From an uncultured cyanobacterium (lineage in GTDB: Bacteria; Cyanobacteriota; Vampirovibrionia; Gastranaerophilales; Gastranaerophilaceae), in the NCBI GenBank assembly GCA_902495705.1, contig CABUXT010000016.1, positions 1-48,240 of the forward strand: a stretch of 48,240 nucleotides of DNA, read 5' to 3'. Below, piece by piece: positions 14,008 through 22,092 of this stretch (its first letter is position 1; every line of letters starts with the position of its first letter). The notes beneath the pieces were generated by a model. That model made no database searches and was not told the origin of the DNA. It saw only the letters and a program-made list of their open reading frames with translations. The translations under genes were made by a program, and so were the position numbers.

Positions 14008-15792
14008 CTATGCATCGTAGCGTTTGAAGGATTTTTCAATCGCCTTTGTAATTACTTGTTTTGTCGTGTCGTACTCTGTTGTTAATGAAGATATCTCAGT
14101 ATCAAGATTTTTCATCTTCAAATCAATTGTATCTTCTTTATTTTCAATCTTTGTTTTTTCTGTGTTGTATTTTGCTTCAGCTTTTGCAATAGCCTCAGTA
14201 TCAGTTACTTCCAAGATACATTTATCTGTTGAATAATTGCCTTGGTAATAATAACCATCATCACTGATTGATGATATAAATGCCATGCCGTTTTTCATCA
14301 TTTCTGACATATAATCAGCATCATCAATTTTGTCGTTTTCTGTCCAACCGTTCATACAAATCATATTGAACATTGAATCATAGAAGTTAGAAATTAAGTG
14401 GTCATTATCATCATCAGTTTCAGAACCTGCATATACTGTGAATTTGAAGTTTTTATCAGTTCCGTCATACAAGTTGCATTGAGACTTGTCACCTTTTTGA
14501 AAAGTATATTGAGATTCGCCAATACCTTGCATATATTGAACATAAGCTGTCAAAAATGCTTGAGCGATGTTGTTCAAATTGATACTTACTTGAGATTTAT
14601 CGTTTCTATCTTTGTGTAAAAATCCTTGGTTTTTATCTGCGGTATAAGTAAAGCCCATATAGTTTTCAGATTTTTGCATTTTACTATCATCATGACTTCT
14701 GTGTCCTTTAGTGCTTTCACCTTGACCAATTTCATCCATCCATTGTTTTAATTGGTCATTTTCTGGTTCTGCCCATTCCTCTAATTTACTTTTCTTTTGG
14801 TCTAAGTGGTCTTTATATGAAGTATCACCATTTACACCATTGTGCCAATCTTGTAAGTGAGTATTTGGAACAATCATGTCATAAACTGCATTATAAGCGT
14901 ATTGCAAGGCTGTATCATTAGCCGCAATACCACCTAATACAGAACTGAATTGGTCCATCATCCAATCTAAGATACCGTCATCACCTGCAATTTTATTTTG
15001 CAAATAATCGGCACCATAAATCGGTAATTCACCACCTTTTTTAGACAAGATTGAAAGATAATATTGACTATTACCTGACAACAAATCATATAAAGTAACA
15101 CTGCCACCGGTACCTGCAGAACTTCCAAGCTCTGTAGATTCAACATTTCCGTCAGTTACTCTATAAAATCTTTCATTTTCAAAAACATCACCTGAACCAT
15201 TTACAACACCACCGACACCAAGTGTAACTCCGGCAGTAGATGTTGAATCAGTATTAGTTTTGATAACATCTAAGAATTGTTGATAAGTATAATCTGTAGT
15301 AACTGCTGTTGTTGATGTTGTTTTACCTAAACCTAAAGTGTTTGAATAATTTGTACCAACAATAGTTGCTGCACTGGTTGCTGTGATAACACCTTGGTTA
15401 GCCAATGCTTCTACAAACTTGTTACGAACATCAGAAGATGGAGTGCCGTTCAAACCTTCTGCAGGAATACCGGCAGCACGAGCTGCAGCCGCATAAGAAG
15501 AGTTCAACATCACTCTATTTTGTGCATCTGTAACCAATTTTGGATAATAATCATTATAAACTGATGGAGTCATCAACAATCCATAAGTCAAATTGATATT
15601 ACTTTCGCCTGAACCTTGATAGTCATACATCAATTTAGTTGTGTTCAAGGCGTTTTGGTAGTCAGAAGAAACTTTTTCCATGTCACGAGAAAGTGCGAGT
15701 TTCTGATGAGACAAACTCATAGATTGAAACTCACAGTCAGCTTTTCTGGCTGTTATTGTTAATAATCTGGCTTGTGATGCTGCTAAACCCAT
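14008..15792 (-). CDS. Large filament- or rod-like protein with paired terminal coils
   Basis: 594 residues, no signal peptide. The N-terminus GLAASQARLLTITARKADCE and the following heptad-like helix (about residues 1-55), together with the C-terminal coil (about 535-594, NKEDTIDLKMKNLDTEISSL), bracket a long Ser/Thr/Gly/Asn-rich middle with scattered Tyr. Terminal helices around a variable middle is the architecture of flagellin, hook-associated and needle-type proteins; the protein at 5340 looks like the ends alone. I find no true flagellin motif. The SD AAGGAAA is upstream, and a sigma-28-like promoter is at 15903-15930. The function is unknown; a secreted structural protein is the best guess. 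Confidence 0.75.
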   Translation of the reverse strand: MGLAASQARLLTITARKADCEFQSMSLSHQKLALSRDMEKVSSDYQNALNTTKLMYDYQGSGESNINLTYGLLMTPSVYNDYYPKLVTDAQNRVMLNSSYAAAARAAGIPAEGLNGTPSSDVRNKFVEALANQGVITATSAATIVGTNYSNTLGLGKTTSTTAVTTDYTYQQFLDVIKTNTDSTSTAGVTLGVGGVVNGSGDVFENERFYRVTDGNVESTELGSSAGTGGSVTLYDLLSGNSQYYLSILSKKGGELPIYGADYLQNKIAGDDGILDWMMDQFSSVLGGIAANDTALQYAYNAVYDMIVPNTHLQDWHNGVNGDTSYKDHLDQKKSKLEEWAEPENDQLKQWMDEIGQGESTKGHRSHDDSKMQKSENYMGFTYTADKNQGFLHKDRNDKSQVSINLNNIAQAFLTAYVQYMQGIGESQYTFQKGDKSQCNLYDGTDKNFKFTVYAGSETDDDNDHLISNFYDSMFNMICMNGWTENDKIDDADYMSEMMKNGMAFISSISDDGYYYQGNYSTDKCILEVTDTEAIAKAEAKYNTEKTKIENKEDTIDLKMKNLDTEISSLTTEYDTTKQVITKAIEKSFKRYDA

Positions 15793-15902
15793 CGTTTTCC
15801 TTTCAACAATTTTGCACTTTTCGTAACTTGCATCTGTTTTGTCTTGTTTTCTTGATGAAACTCGACCTCATCTCAAGACATTTTTACTTGCTTTCATGTA
15901 GT

Positions 15903-15930
15903 ATTACGGCATTCCGCCGTTTAAACTTTA
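15903..15930 (-). promoter_or_regulatory. Sigma-28-like promoter candidate for the gene at 14008
   Basis: On the minus strand: TAAAGTTT, 12 nt, GCCGTAAT, close to the FliA consensus TAAAGTTT-N11-GCCGATAA. An overlapping palindrome, ACGGCATTCCGCCGT (15906-15920), could also explain the second box, so confidence is modest. Confidence 0.35.
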
Positions 15931-15989
15931 AAATTTGGATGGATTTTTGTAACAAATGTTAATATATTTTGGGGGGGGATATAAATAGT

Positions 15990-16365
15990 TTAAGGTGGGC
16001 TGGTGAGCCCACCCTACGTTGTATCACATCTCATTTCAATATCTTTTACCAATCAAAAAAGTCATTGTCATTCTGAAAGCTTAGAAAAATTAGACGAATA
16101 GAATGAGGCTAAATTTTTCTTGCTATTCAGAATCTATCAATGCTGATTAACGAAAAAATATGTCACCCTGAACTTGTTTCAGGGTCTTTTCCATTTAAAA
16201 ATTTAGCAATAATTACTTTGACTAATATTGATTATTGAAAAGATTCTGAATCAAGTTCAGAATGACAATACAACATTTGAAAGTAAGCTTTCCTCGGAAT
16301 GACATGATTATAATAAAACAGCCTGCCCTCTTGCCTTCTAGCCTTCTTGCCCTCCGATTTCACAA
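15990..16365. repeat. Interspersed repeat island upstream of the ROK kinase
   Basis: AAGGTGGGCTGGTGAGCCC (15992-16017) and the hairpin unit (about 16068-16140) duplicate 9078-9232 almost base for base. CACCCTGAACTTGTTTCAGG (about 16162-16185), GATTCTGAATCAAGTTCAG (about 16241-16260) and a CTGCCCTCTTGCC unit (about 16322-16355) follow. The rest of 15793-16464 holds the sigma-28-like site and a run of eight G at 15971-15979. Confidence 0.85.
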
Positions 16366-16464
16366 ATCCATGCAATATTATTCTTTTTATTGTAAAATTA
16401 TCACAGGCGGAAAATATGCCTTACAAACAGACTTTTTTAGTAATAGGAAGAGGAGATTATAATA

Positions 16465-17418
16465 ATGACAAAAAGAATCGGTATTGATGTTGGCGGTACA
16501 AATGTGAAAATCGCATTGGTTGATGGCGAAGGTAAAATTATTTATTCTAACAGCGTTCCAACTTATGCGCAAATGGGCTACGAATACACCGTAAACAACA
16601 TCAAACAAGCTATTCGCGATTTAATGAAAGAAACAAACACTGACACTAAAGAAATCGAAGGTATCGGTTTCGATTTCCCTGGGCAAGTTGACTATAAAAC
16701 AGGTGTTGTTAAGCTTGCACCAAACATCCCAGGATGGGTAAATGTTCCAATCGCGCAAATGATTGAAGAAGAATTTAATATTCCGACAAGAATTGATAAC
16801 GATGTAAGATGTGCAGCTCTTGGCGAATTGAAGTTCGGCGCAGGAAAAGGTTGTGAAAACTTTGTATGTATCACAGTTGGTACAGGTATCGGCTCAGGAC
16901 TTGTTATCAACGGTCAATTGGTACGTGGTGCAGCAAACGCAGCAGGCGAAATCGGTCATATCAAGTTACAAATGAACGGCGGACCAATTTGCGGATGCGG
17001 TGATACAGGTTGTTTGGAGGCTTTCGCATCAGGCCCTTCAATCGTTGCTATGGCTCAAGAGTATCTAAAAGGTGGAAAATCTACCAAATTTAGAGAAATG
17101 GCAGGAGCTGACGGCGAAATTACACCTTATATCGTAGCAAAAGCAGCAGAGGCAGGCGACCCTGTCGCAAAAAGAATTTTTGAAATCGTTGGTACATATA
17201 TCGGAATGGGTTTGGTTAGTGTTATCAACCTTCTTAACCCTGAAAAAGTAATTATCGGCGGTGGTGTAGCTGCAGCAGGCGACCTATTATTAGAACCAAT
17301 CAGAAAAACTGTTAAAGAAAGAGCAATGGTTGTTGCAGGAAATTCAGTTGAAATCGTTCCGGCACAACTGGGCAACTCTGCAGGGGTAATCGGCGCAAGC
17401 ATGCTTGTTGAAGGATAA
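16465..17418 (+). CDS. glk: ROK-family sugar kinase, probably glucokinase
   Basis: 317 residues, the usual ROK length. It has the ATP-binding DVGGTN (residues 8-13), IDNDVRCAALGE, VTVGTGIGSG, and the ROK zinc site EIGH...CGCGDTGCLE. Family members phosphorylate glucose or N-acetyl sugars; the ending and size fit bacterial glucokinases (GlcK type) rather than NagC-like regulators, since no HTH domain is present. SD GGAG is 9-10 nt before the ATG. The class II aldolase follows 129 bp later on the same strand, which supports a glycolytic role. The exact substrate is inferred. Confidence 0.88.
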   Translation: MTKRIGIDVGGTNVKIALVDGEGKIIYSNSVPTYAQMGYEYTVNNIKQAIRDLMKETNTDTKEIEGIGFDFPGQVDYKTGVVKLAPNIPGWVNVPIAQMIEEEFNIPTRIDNDVRCAALGELKFGAGKGCENFVCITVGTGIGSGLVINGQLVRGAANAAGEIGHIKLQMNGGPICGCGDTGCLEAFASGPSIVAMAQEYLKGGKSTKFREMAGADGEITPYIVAKAAEAGDPVAKRIFEIVGTYIGMGLVSVINLLNPEKVIIGGGVAAAGDLLLEPIRKTVKERAMVVAGNSVEIVPAQLGNSAGVIGASMLVEG

Positions 17419-17547
17419 GAACTGAGGGCGGTGTTTTGCTGCCCTTACTTAATCTCATAACCCCTATTACAAACCTATTGAACTTTGTTTTTGTTTGTTA
17501 TAGATTTGGCATGTGTAATATATTATACGAAAAGAAGGAGAACTCAA

Positions 17548-18507
17548 ATGAGTGAAAGAAAATTAGTTGGAACAGAAGAAATGTTCAAAAAAGCATTAGC
17601 TGGCGGATACGCTATCGGTGCTTACAACGTAAACAACATGGAAATTTTACAAGGTATTGCAGAAGCTGCTGAAGAAACACAATCTCCAATCATCTTGCAA
17701 GTTTCAGCAGGTGCTAGAAAATACGCTAACCAAACTTACTTAATCAAATTGGTTGAAGCTGCTCTAGCTACAACTACAGTGCCTATCGCTCTTCACTTAG
17801 ACCACGGTGCTGACTTTGATATTTGTAAAGCTTGTATCGACGGTGGTTTCTCATCAGTTATGATTGATGGTTCAAGATTCCCATTAGAAGAAAACATCGC
17901 TTTAACTAAAAAAGTTGTTGAATATGCACACGCTCACGGCGTTTCAGTTGAAGCTGAATTAGGTAAATTGGCTGGTGTTGAAGATGACGTTAAAGTTCAC
18001 GCTAAAGATTCAACTTACACAGACCCGGCTGAAGCAGTTAGATTTGTTAAAGAAACCGGTTGTGATTCATTAGCAGTAGCTATCGGGACTTCACACGGTG
18101 CTTACAAATTCAAAGGCGAAGCTAAATTAGACTTTGAAAGATTAGCAGAAATCAAAAAAGCTTTGGAAGAAGCTGGTTTCCCTAACTATCCATTAGTATT
18201 GCACGGTTCATCATCAGTTCCAAAAGAATTTGTTGCTAAATGTAATAAATTCGGTGGTAACTTACCTGATGCACAAGGTGTTCCAGAAGATATGCTTAAC
18301 TATGCATCTAAACACGGTGTTGCAAAAATCAATATCGATACAGACTTGAGACTTGCAATGACTTCTACTATCAGAGAATTCTTCATTGAACACCCTGAAA
18401 AATTCGACCCACGTGAATACATGGGACCAGGTAGAACAGCCGTTAAAGAAATGGTTATGCACAAAATGAGAGACGTATTAGGTACAGCAGGTCACGCTAA
18501 AGACTAA
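17548..18507 (+). CDS. fba: Class II fructose-1,6-bisphosphate aldolase
   Basis: A 319-residue zinc aldolase that splits fructose-1,6-bisphosphate into DHAP and glyceraldehyde-3-phosphate. Visible are GAYNVNN, LHLDHGAD with the zinc-ligand and catalytic residues, VEAELGKLAG, IGTSHGAYKF, LHGSSSVP and the phosphate-binding KINIDTDLR. The ATG at 17548 with GAAGGAG 7 nt upstream is chosen; an in-frame ATG at 17485 would add 21 residues with no SD. Codon use is strongly biased (GAA, AAA, GCT), as expected of a highly expressed gene. A terminator follows at 18532. A related fold member, GatY/KbaY, is possible but less likely in this context. Confidence 0.93.
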   Translation: MSERKLVGTEEMFKKALAGGYAIGAYNVNNMEILQGIAEAAEETQSPIILQVSAGARKYANQTYLIKLVEAALATTTVPIALHLDHGADFDICKACIDGGFSSVMIDGSRFPLEENIALTKKVVEYAHAHGVSVEAELGKLAGVEDDVKVHAKDSTYTDPAEAVRFVKETGCDSLAVAIGTSHGAYKFKGEAKLDFERLAEIKKALEEAGFPNYPLVLHGSSSVPKEFVAKCNKFGGNLPDAQGVPEDMLNYASKHGVAKINIDTDLRLAMTSTIREFFIEHPEKFDPREYMGPGRTAVKEMVMHKMRDVLGTAGHAKD

Positions 18508-18531
18508 TTTCACTCTTGTTGAATAGAATTG

Positions 18532-18566
18532 ACAGCTCAAGGATAAACCTTGAGCTGTTTTTGTTG
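18532..18566 (+). terminator. Rho-independent terminator of fba
   Basis: Perfect 11-bp stem ACAGCTCAAGG/CCTTGAGCTGT with a 5-nt loop and TTTTTG tail. Confidence 0.9.
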
Positions 18567-18589
18567 GGTTGTTTTATGAGTTGGTCTTC

Positions 18590-18835
18590 TTATTGTCGGC
18601 TTAGTAAAGCCGACCTACATTATTTCATGTCATTCTGAAAGGATTAAAAATCTTGCCAACTTGTTTGGCTTAGATTTTATTCTATTCGGAATGACAATAT
18701 TTACTTTGTTTGGTTAATCATGTAGGGTGGGCTCACTAGCCCACCTTAAACCAAAATGTCGGCATGGCAATGCAGACCTACTCCTTATTTTGCCTGCCTT
18801 CCTGCCATCCCGCCCTCCTGCCTTCTGCTTGGACA
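18590..18835. repeat. Interspersed repeat island
   Basis: GTCGGCTTAGTAAAGCCGAC (18594-18613), a GTCATTCTGAAAGGATT...GGAATGAC variant (about 18629-18697), GTAGGGTGGGCTCACTAGCC (18722-18748), a GTCGGCATGGCAATGC unit (about 18760-18780) and a CTGCCTTCCTGCC unit (about 18792-18830). The last two fall in the open frame upstream of the serine hydrolase. Confidence 0.8.
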
Positions 18836-18922
18836 CAAATTGTAAACTTCTTTGTAAATTACTTGCCTGAAATTTGTAATTTGTGTAAAATTATAGATAA
18901 TACTGGGGAGGAATCAGGTTTA

Positions 18923-20128
18923 ATGCCGAAAATAGCAAGATACCAAGATGACGGATATTATTCGGAATATCGTTTTTCATCAGGCAGTTCTTACGCAAGC
19001 AGTTATGAATACTCACACTATTCAAGCGAAAACACTGTTCACTATGCAAAATTGAGACATGAGAACCGACCTAAAAAACAAAAACGCAGAAAGAAAAGTT
19101 TTGTCCAGTTTTTGGTTTCGTCACTATTATTGCTATCAGTTGTAATTTATGCAATGCCTTACTCGTTTAACAACATTACAAAAGCAATGTTCGTGCCTAC
19201 TCCGCACAATGAAATTACAACCGATTTACATGAACTAACTTACCCTACAAACAAATACTTATCTAATTCTTGGTTCTTGGGTAACCGCTCTTTCAATTAC
19301 TCCGCTGATGAGAAAAATTCAATGATGATTACCCCAAAAGAAAATGTTAATATGCCTGTTTTGCAACAAGAATTGGTAAGTTTAACCGAAATGTATCCGA
19401 CCGTAAAACCTGCAATCTACGTATGGGATTACGAAACAGGAAATTATATTGACATCAATGCTGATAAAAGTTACTCAACAGCAAGTATTATCAAAATCCC
19501 TGTATTGATTGATGTATTCAAATCAATCGAGGCAGGTCAATTGTCATTGGAAGACAAAATACCTTTGACAGAATATTACCGTTCAGAAGGGTCAGGTAGC
19601 TTACAATTCAAAGCAAGAGACTCTGAATACACAATTGATGAACTTGCAGAAAGAATGATTACCGAATCTGACAACTCCGCAACAAATATGTTAATGGCAA
19701 AAGTCGGCTCTATGACAGACGTAAACCAATCAATCAGAGATTGGGGCTTGAAAAACACCTCTGTTCACACTTGGTTGCCTGATTTGACAGGAACAAACAG
19801 AACAACTGCTAAAGAAATGGCAGAAATGCTTTATAACATTGACGAAAATGACAAGTTCTTATCAGAAGAGTCAAGAAGTAAAATGCTGAATTATATGGGA
19901 CATGTTCACAACAACAGATTGATTCAAGCAGGTCTTGGAGCAGGTTCCGTATTTTTACATAAAACAGGCGACATCGGCACAATGCTTGGGGATGCAGGTA
20001 TCGTAATTACACCAAACGGTAAAAAATATATCGTCGTAATTCTTGCTAATCGTCCACATAATGCTGTTGCAGGTAAAGATTTTATTGTACACGCATCTGA
20101 AATTATTTATAATTATATGGTGAAATAA
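18923..20128 (+). CDS. Membrane-anchored class A beta-lactamase-like serine hydrolase
   Basis: 401 residues. A Tyr/Ser-rich cytoplasmic tail and the basic run KKQKRRKK (51-58) precede one transmembrane segment (about 59-81), so the enzyme domain faces the periplasm. Catalytic motifs are SIIK (188-191), SDN (249-251) and KTG (347-349). The region that should hold the class A Glu166 and its omega loop is short and reads WLPDLTGTNRTT, with no candidate glutamate, so efficient beta-lactam hydrolysis is doubtful; a peptidoglycan or D-peptide hydrolase is more likely. ATG at 18923 has GGGGAGG upstream; the open frame before it is repeat. Its stop overlaps the next start (TAATG). Confidence 0.85.
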   Translation: MPKIARYQDDGYYSEYRFSSGSSYASSYEYSHYSSENTVHYAKLRHENRPKKQKRRKKSFVQFLVSSLLLLSVVIYAMPYSFNNITKAMFVPTPHNEITTDLHELTYPTNKYLSNSWFLGNRSFNYSADEKNSMMITPKENVNMPVLQQELVSLTEMYPTVKPAIYVWDYETGNYIDINADKSYSTASIIKIPVLIDVFKSIEAGQLSLEDKIPLTEYYRSEGSGSLQFKARDSEYTIDELAERMITESDNSATNMLMAKVGSMTDVNQSIRDWGLKNTSVHTWLPDLTGTNRTTAKEMAEMLYNIDENDKFLSEESRSKMLNYMGHVHNNRLIQAGLGAGSVFLHKTGDIGTMLGDAGIVITPNGKKYIVVILANRPHNAVAGKDFIVHASEIIYNYMVK

Positions 20129-21072
20129 TGTTAAAAGAATTGTTGGACACAAATCACTGTTTCAAGTTGGTTTGTGGAGCTGGTAATGAAAATATTGAAG
20201 AAATTAAACGTCTTGTTTATGTATACGCTATTGCAGGATGCAGATTTTTTGACCTTTCCGCAAACGAAGAAGTAATCCAAGCTGCAAGAGACGCACTTGA
20301 ACTTGCCAAAGTTTATGATGCATATTTATGCGTAAGTGTTGGGATAAAAAATGACCCTCACGTAAAAAAAGCCGTTATTGATTATGACAGATGTGTAAAT
20401 TGCGGAGCTTGTGAAGAAGTTTGCCCACAAGGTGCAATTCATTATGCCAAAGTAAAAAAATACAAATGTATCGGATGCGGAAAATGTTGGAAAGTGTGTT
20501 CACGTGCAGCAATTTCTTACGTATCGGAAGAAAAAAATCTGAGCGAAGTTCTTCCGCCAATTGTAGATAAAGGTATTGATTGTATAGAATTTCACGCAAT
20601 GGGAAATAATACTGACGAAATTTACCAAAAATGGAAATACATTAATGACAATTTTGAAGGCATTTTGAGTATTTGTTCAAGCCGTGGAAAGTTAAGTGAT
20701 GAGGGCTTAGTAAACCGCATAAAAGAAATGATTAAAGACAGAAAACCTTATACAACAATCATTCAAGCAGACGGTTTTCCAATGAGCGGAGGAGATGACA
20801 ACTACAAATCTACACTCCAAGCTGTTGCAACTGCTGAAATTGTCCAAAATGAAAAATTACCTGTATATTTAATGCTTTCAGGCGGAACGAATGCCAAAAC
20901 AACAGAACTTGCAAAAATGTGCGGAATTTCATATTGTGGAGTTGCGGTTGGTTCTTATGCGCGAAAAATCGTAAAAAGATTTATTGAAGCCGATGATTTT
21001 TGGACAAATCCTAACAGACTAAATCGCGCACTGGATATGGCAAAACCTCTTGTTGATTCCGTTATTCTATAG
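20128..21072 (+). CDS. LdpA-like iron-sulfur protein
   Basis: 314 residues. Two ferredoxin-type [4Fe-4S] motifs lie together: C89, C92, C95, C99 (CVNCGACEEVCP) and C114, C117, C120, C124 (CIGCGKCWKVC). The N-terminus, FKLVCGAGNENIEEIKRLV followed by YAIAGCRFFDLSAN, and the C-terminal barrel-like part (IQADGFPMSGG, LMLSGGTN, GVAVGSYAR) resemble LdpA, a cyanobacterial protein implicated in redox input to the circadian clock. In this non-photosynthetic setting that role cannot apply, so an older enzymatic or redox function is likely. It is translationally coupled to the upstream hydrolase and followed by a phosphopantetheinyl transferase. Confidence 0.8.
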   Translation: MLKELLDTNHCFKLVCGAGNENIEEIKRLVYVYAIAGCRFFDLSANEEVIQAARDALELAKVYDAYLCVSVGIKNDPHVKKAVIDYDRCVNCGACEEVCPQGAIHYAKVKKYKCIGCGKCWKVCSRAAISYVSEEKNLSEVLPPIVDKGIDCIEFHAMGNNTDEIYQKWKYINDNFEGILSICSSRGKLSDEGLVNRIKEMIKDRKPYTTIIQADGFPMSGGDDNYKSTLQAVATAEIVQNEKLPVYLMLSGGTNAKTTELAKMCGISYCGVAVGSYARKIVKRFIEADDFWTNPNRLNRALDMAKPLVDSVIL

Positions 21073-21080
21073 GTATAATT

Positions 21081-21674
21081 ATGGAAATTTACTATTTAAA
21101 AAAAGAAGAATTTTTAAATTCGATTGACCTAAATTCCCTGAAAGAATTTAGCGATAATCGAGAGTTTTCATCTGAAGAAAAATATCTTGAACACCTTTGC
21201 GGACTTTTTTTGACAAAATTTATTGCCAAGCAGGTTTACAATATAAAAAATACAGAAATTGAATTAAAAAATAAAAAACCTTTTTTCAAAAATAACGAAA
21301 TTTATTTTAGTATTTCACACTCCAAAGATATTGTACTTGTTGGGTTTAACAACGCAAACATCGGAGTCGACACAGAATATATGTATCCAAGAAATTACAA
21401 AAAAATTATGGATAGATATAACAAAAATATGGTAAATCCGACAAAAAAAGACTTCTACAGATTTTGGACTATCCATGAGGCTGAAATCAAGCTGGGTAAA
21501 CCACCCAAAGCAATGTTTTCAACTTATTTGGAAAACGATTATGCACTTTCTTGCGTGAGCGATGATGTTTTGGTTTTGAATTTAAAAATCAAAAAACTGA
21601 AAATTAAATCACAAAATATCGACCTTGCAAAAGAACTACAAACCCCTCAAAATATACAGTTGGAGATGATTTAA
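21081..21674 (+). CDS. 4'-phosphopantetheinyl transferase (Sfp/Gsp type)
   Basis: A 197-residue enzyme predicted to move phosphopantetheine from CoA onto carrier-protein serines. Motifs are SISHS (77-81), the magnesium-binding GVDTE (D97, E99) and FWTIHEAEIK (128-137), corresponding to the family's W-X-X-K-E-A-X-X-K with His for Lys. The N-terminal half is shorter and more degenerate than in Sfp, and the C-terminus is Lys-rich. It is 8 bp downstream of the LdpA-like gene, so it is cotranscribed. Whether it serves fatty acid ACP or another carrier protein cannot be told. Confidence 0.85.
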   Translation: MEIYYLKKEEFLNSIDLNSLKEFSDNREFSSEEKYLEHLCGLFLTKFIAKQVYNIKNTEIELKNKKPFFKNNEIYFSISHSKDIVLVGFNNANIGVDTEYMYPRNYKKIMDRYNKNMVNPTKKDFYRFWTIHEAEIKLGKPPKAMFSTYLENDYALSCVSDDVLVLNLKIKKLKIKSQNIDLAKELQTPQNIQLEMI

Positions 21675-21681
21675 GCATGGC

Positions 21682-21712
21682 TTGACAAAAGTCCAAAAAT
21701 CGTAAATAATAT
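21682..21712 (+). promoter_or_regulatory. Promoter of the candidate antisense RNA at 21717
   Basis: Perfect -35 TTGACA (21682-21687), then AATAAT at 17 bp or TAATAT at 19 bp. It starts just after the phosphopantetheinyl transferase stop codon. Confidence 0.65.
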
Positions 21713-21716
21713 GAAA

Positions 21717-21825
21717 GGGTCAAACCTCTAAGAGGTGCGAATTCTTAAAGGTTTGTTTAGTACCCTTGTATTGAATTTAGCTATTTAAGAAAAGTTCCAG
21801 AAGTTCTAATTCTGGGATTTTTTCT
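21717..21825 (+). ncRNA. Candidate antisense RNA antitoxin for the peptide at 21777
   Basis: The predicted RNA of about 110 nt has an outer stem AAGGGT/ACCCTT, an inner ACCTC/GAGGT hairpin, and a terminator CCAGAA-7 nt-TTCTGG with a TTTTTTCTTT tail (21797-21826). The terminator lies inside the convergent 32-residue reading frame, so the RNA would pair with the 3' half of that message. Confidence 0.5.
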
Positions 21826-21875
21826 TTATATTTCTTGATAATAAATTCAAGAAATAAAATTAATCCTAAACTCAT
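21777..21875 (-). CDS. Candidate type I toxin, 32-residue membrane peptide
   Basis: ATG at 21875 encodes a hydrophobic start (SLGLILFLEFII), a basic patch (KKYKEK) and an amphipathic Leu/Glu tail. The SD AAGGGGGTG, 7 nt upstream, is part of a segment GAAAGGGG(G)TGATGT shared with the peptide at 11459. The message has a good promoter (21951-21979) and about 70 nt of leader containing GGGTCAGTACCC, able to fold. A convergent RNA overlaps the 3' end. The layout is that of a type I module; toxicity is inference, and the peptide differs in sequence from the one at 11459. Confidence 0.55.
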   Translation of the reverse strand: MSLGLILFLEFIIKKYKEKIPELELLELFLNS

Positions 21876-21950
21876 ATACATCACCCCCTTTCCACCGATT
21901 ACCTAGTAACAGCGTGTGTGGTTGGGTGTGATGGGTACTGACCCATAATA

Positions 21951-21979
21951 AATATACCAGACAAATTCTTATTTGTCTA
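21951..21979 (-). promoter_or_regulatory. Promoter of the candidate toxin at 21777
   Basis: Minus strand TAGACA (complement of 21974-21979), 17-bp spacer, TATATT (complement of 21951-21956). Confidence 0.6.
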
Positions 21980-22092
21980 ATTATTAAGAATAATTCCACA
22001 AACAAGTGAACAATCTACCATCAACTTGCAAGAAAACTTTATTTTTGCGAAAATTACAAAGATAAAAGACAAGGAAAAAGGGAGAAATTATA

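Noticed and set aside
14008..15792. Annotation as flagellin or hook-associated protein
   Set aside because: The coil-insert-coil layout is similar, but the conserved flagellin terminal motifs are absent and no flagellar gene is in the window.
18764..20128. Annotation as an antibiotic-resistance beta-lactamase
   Set aside because: The deacylation glutamate loop is missing, so hydrolysis of beta-lactams is unlikely.
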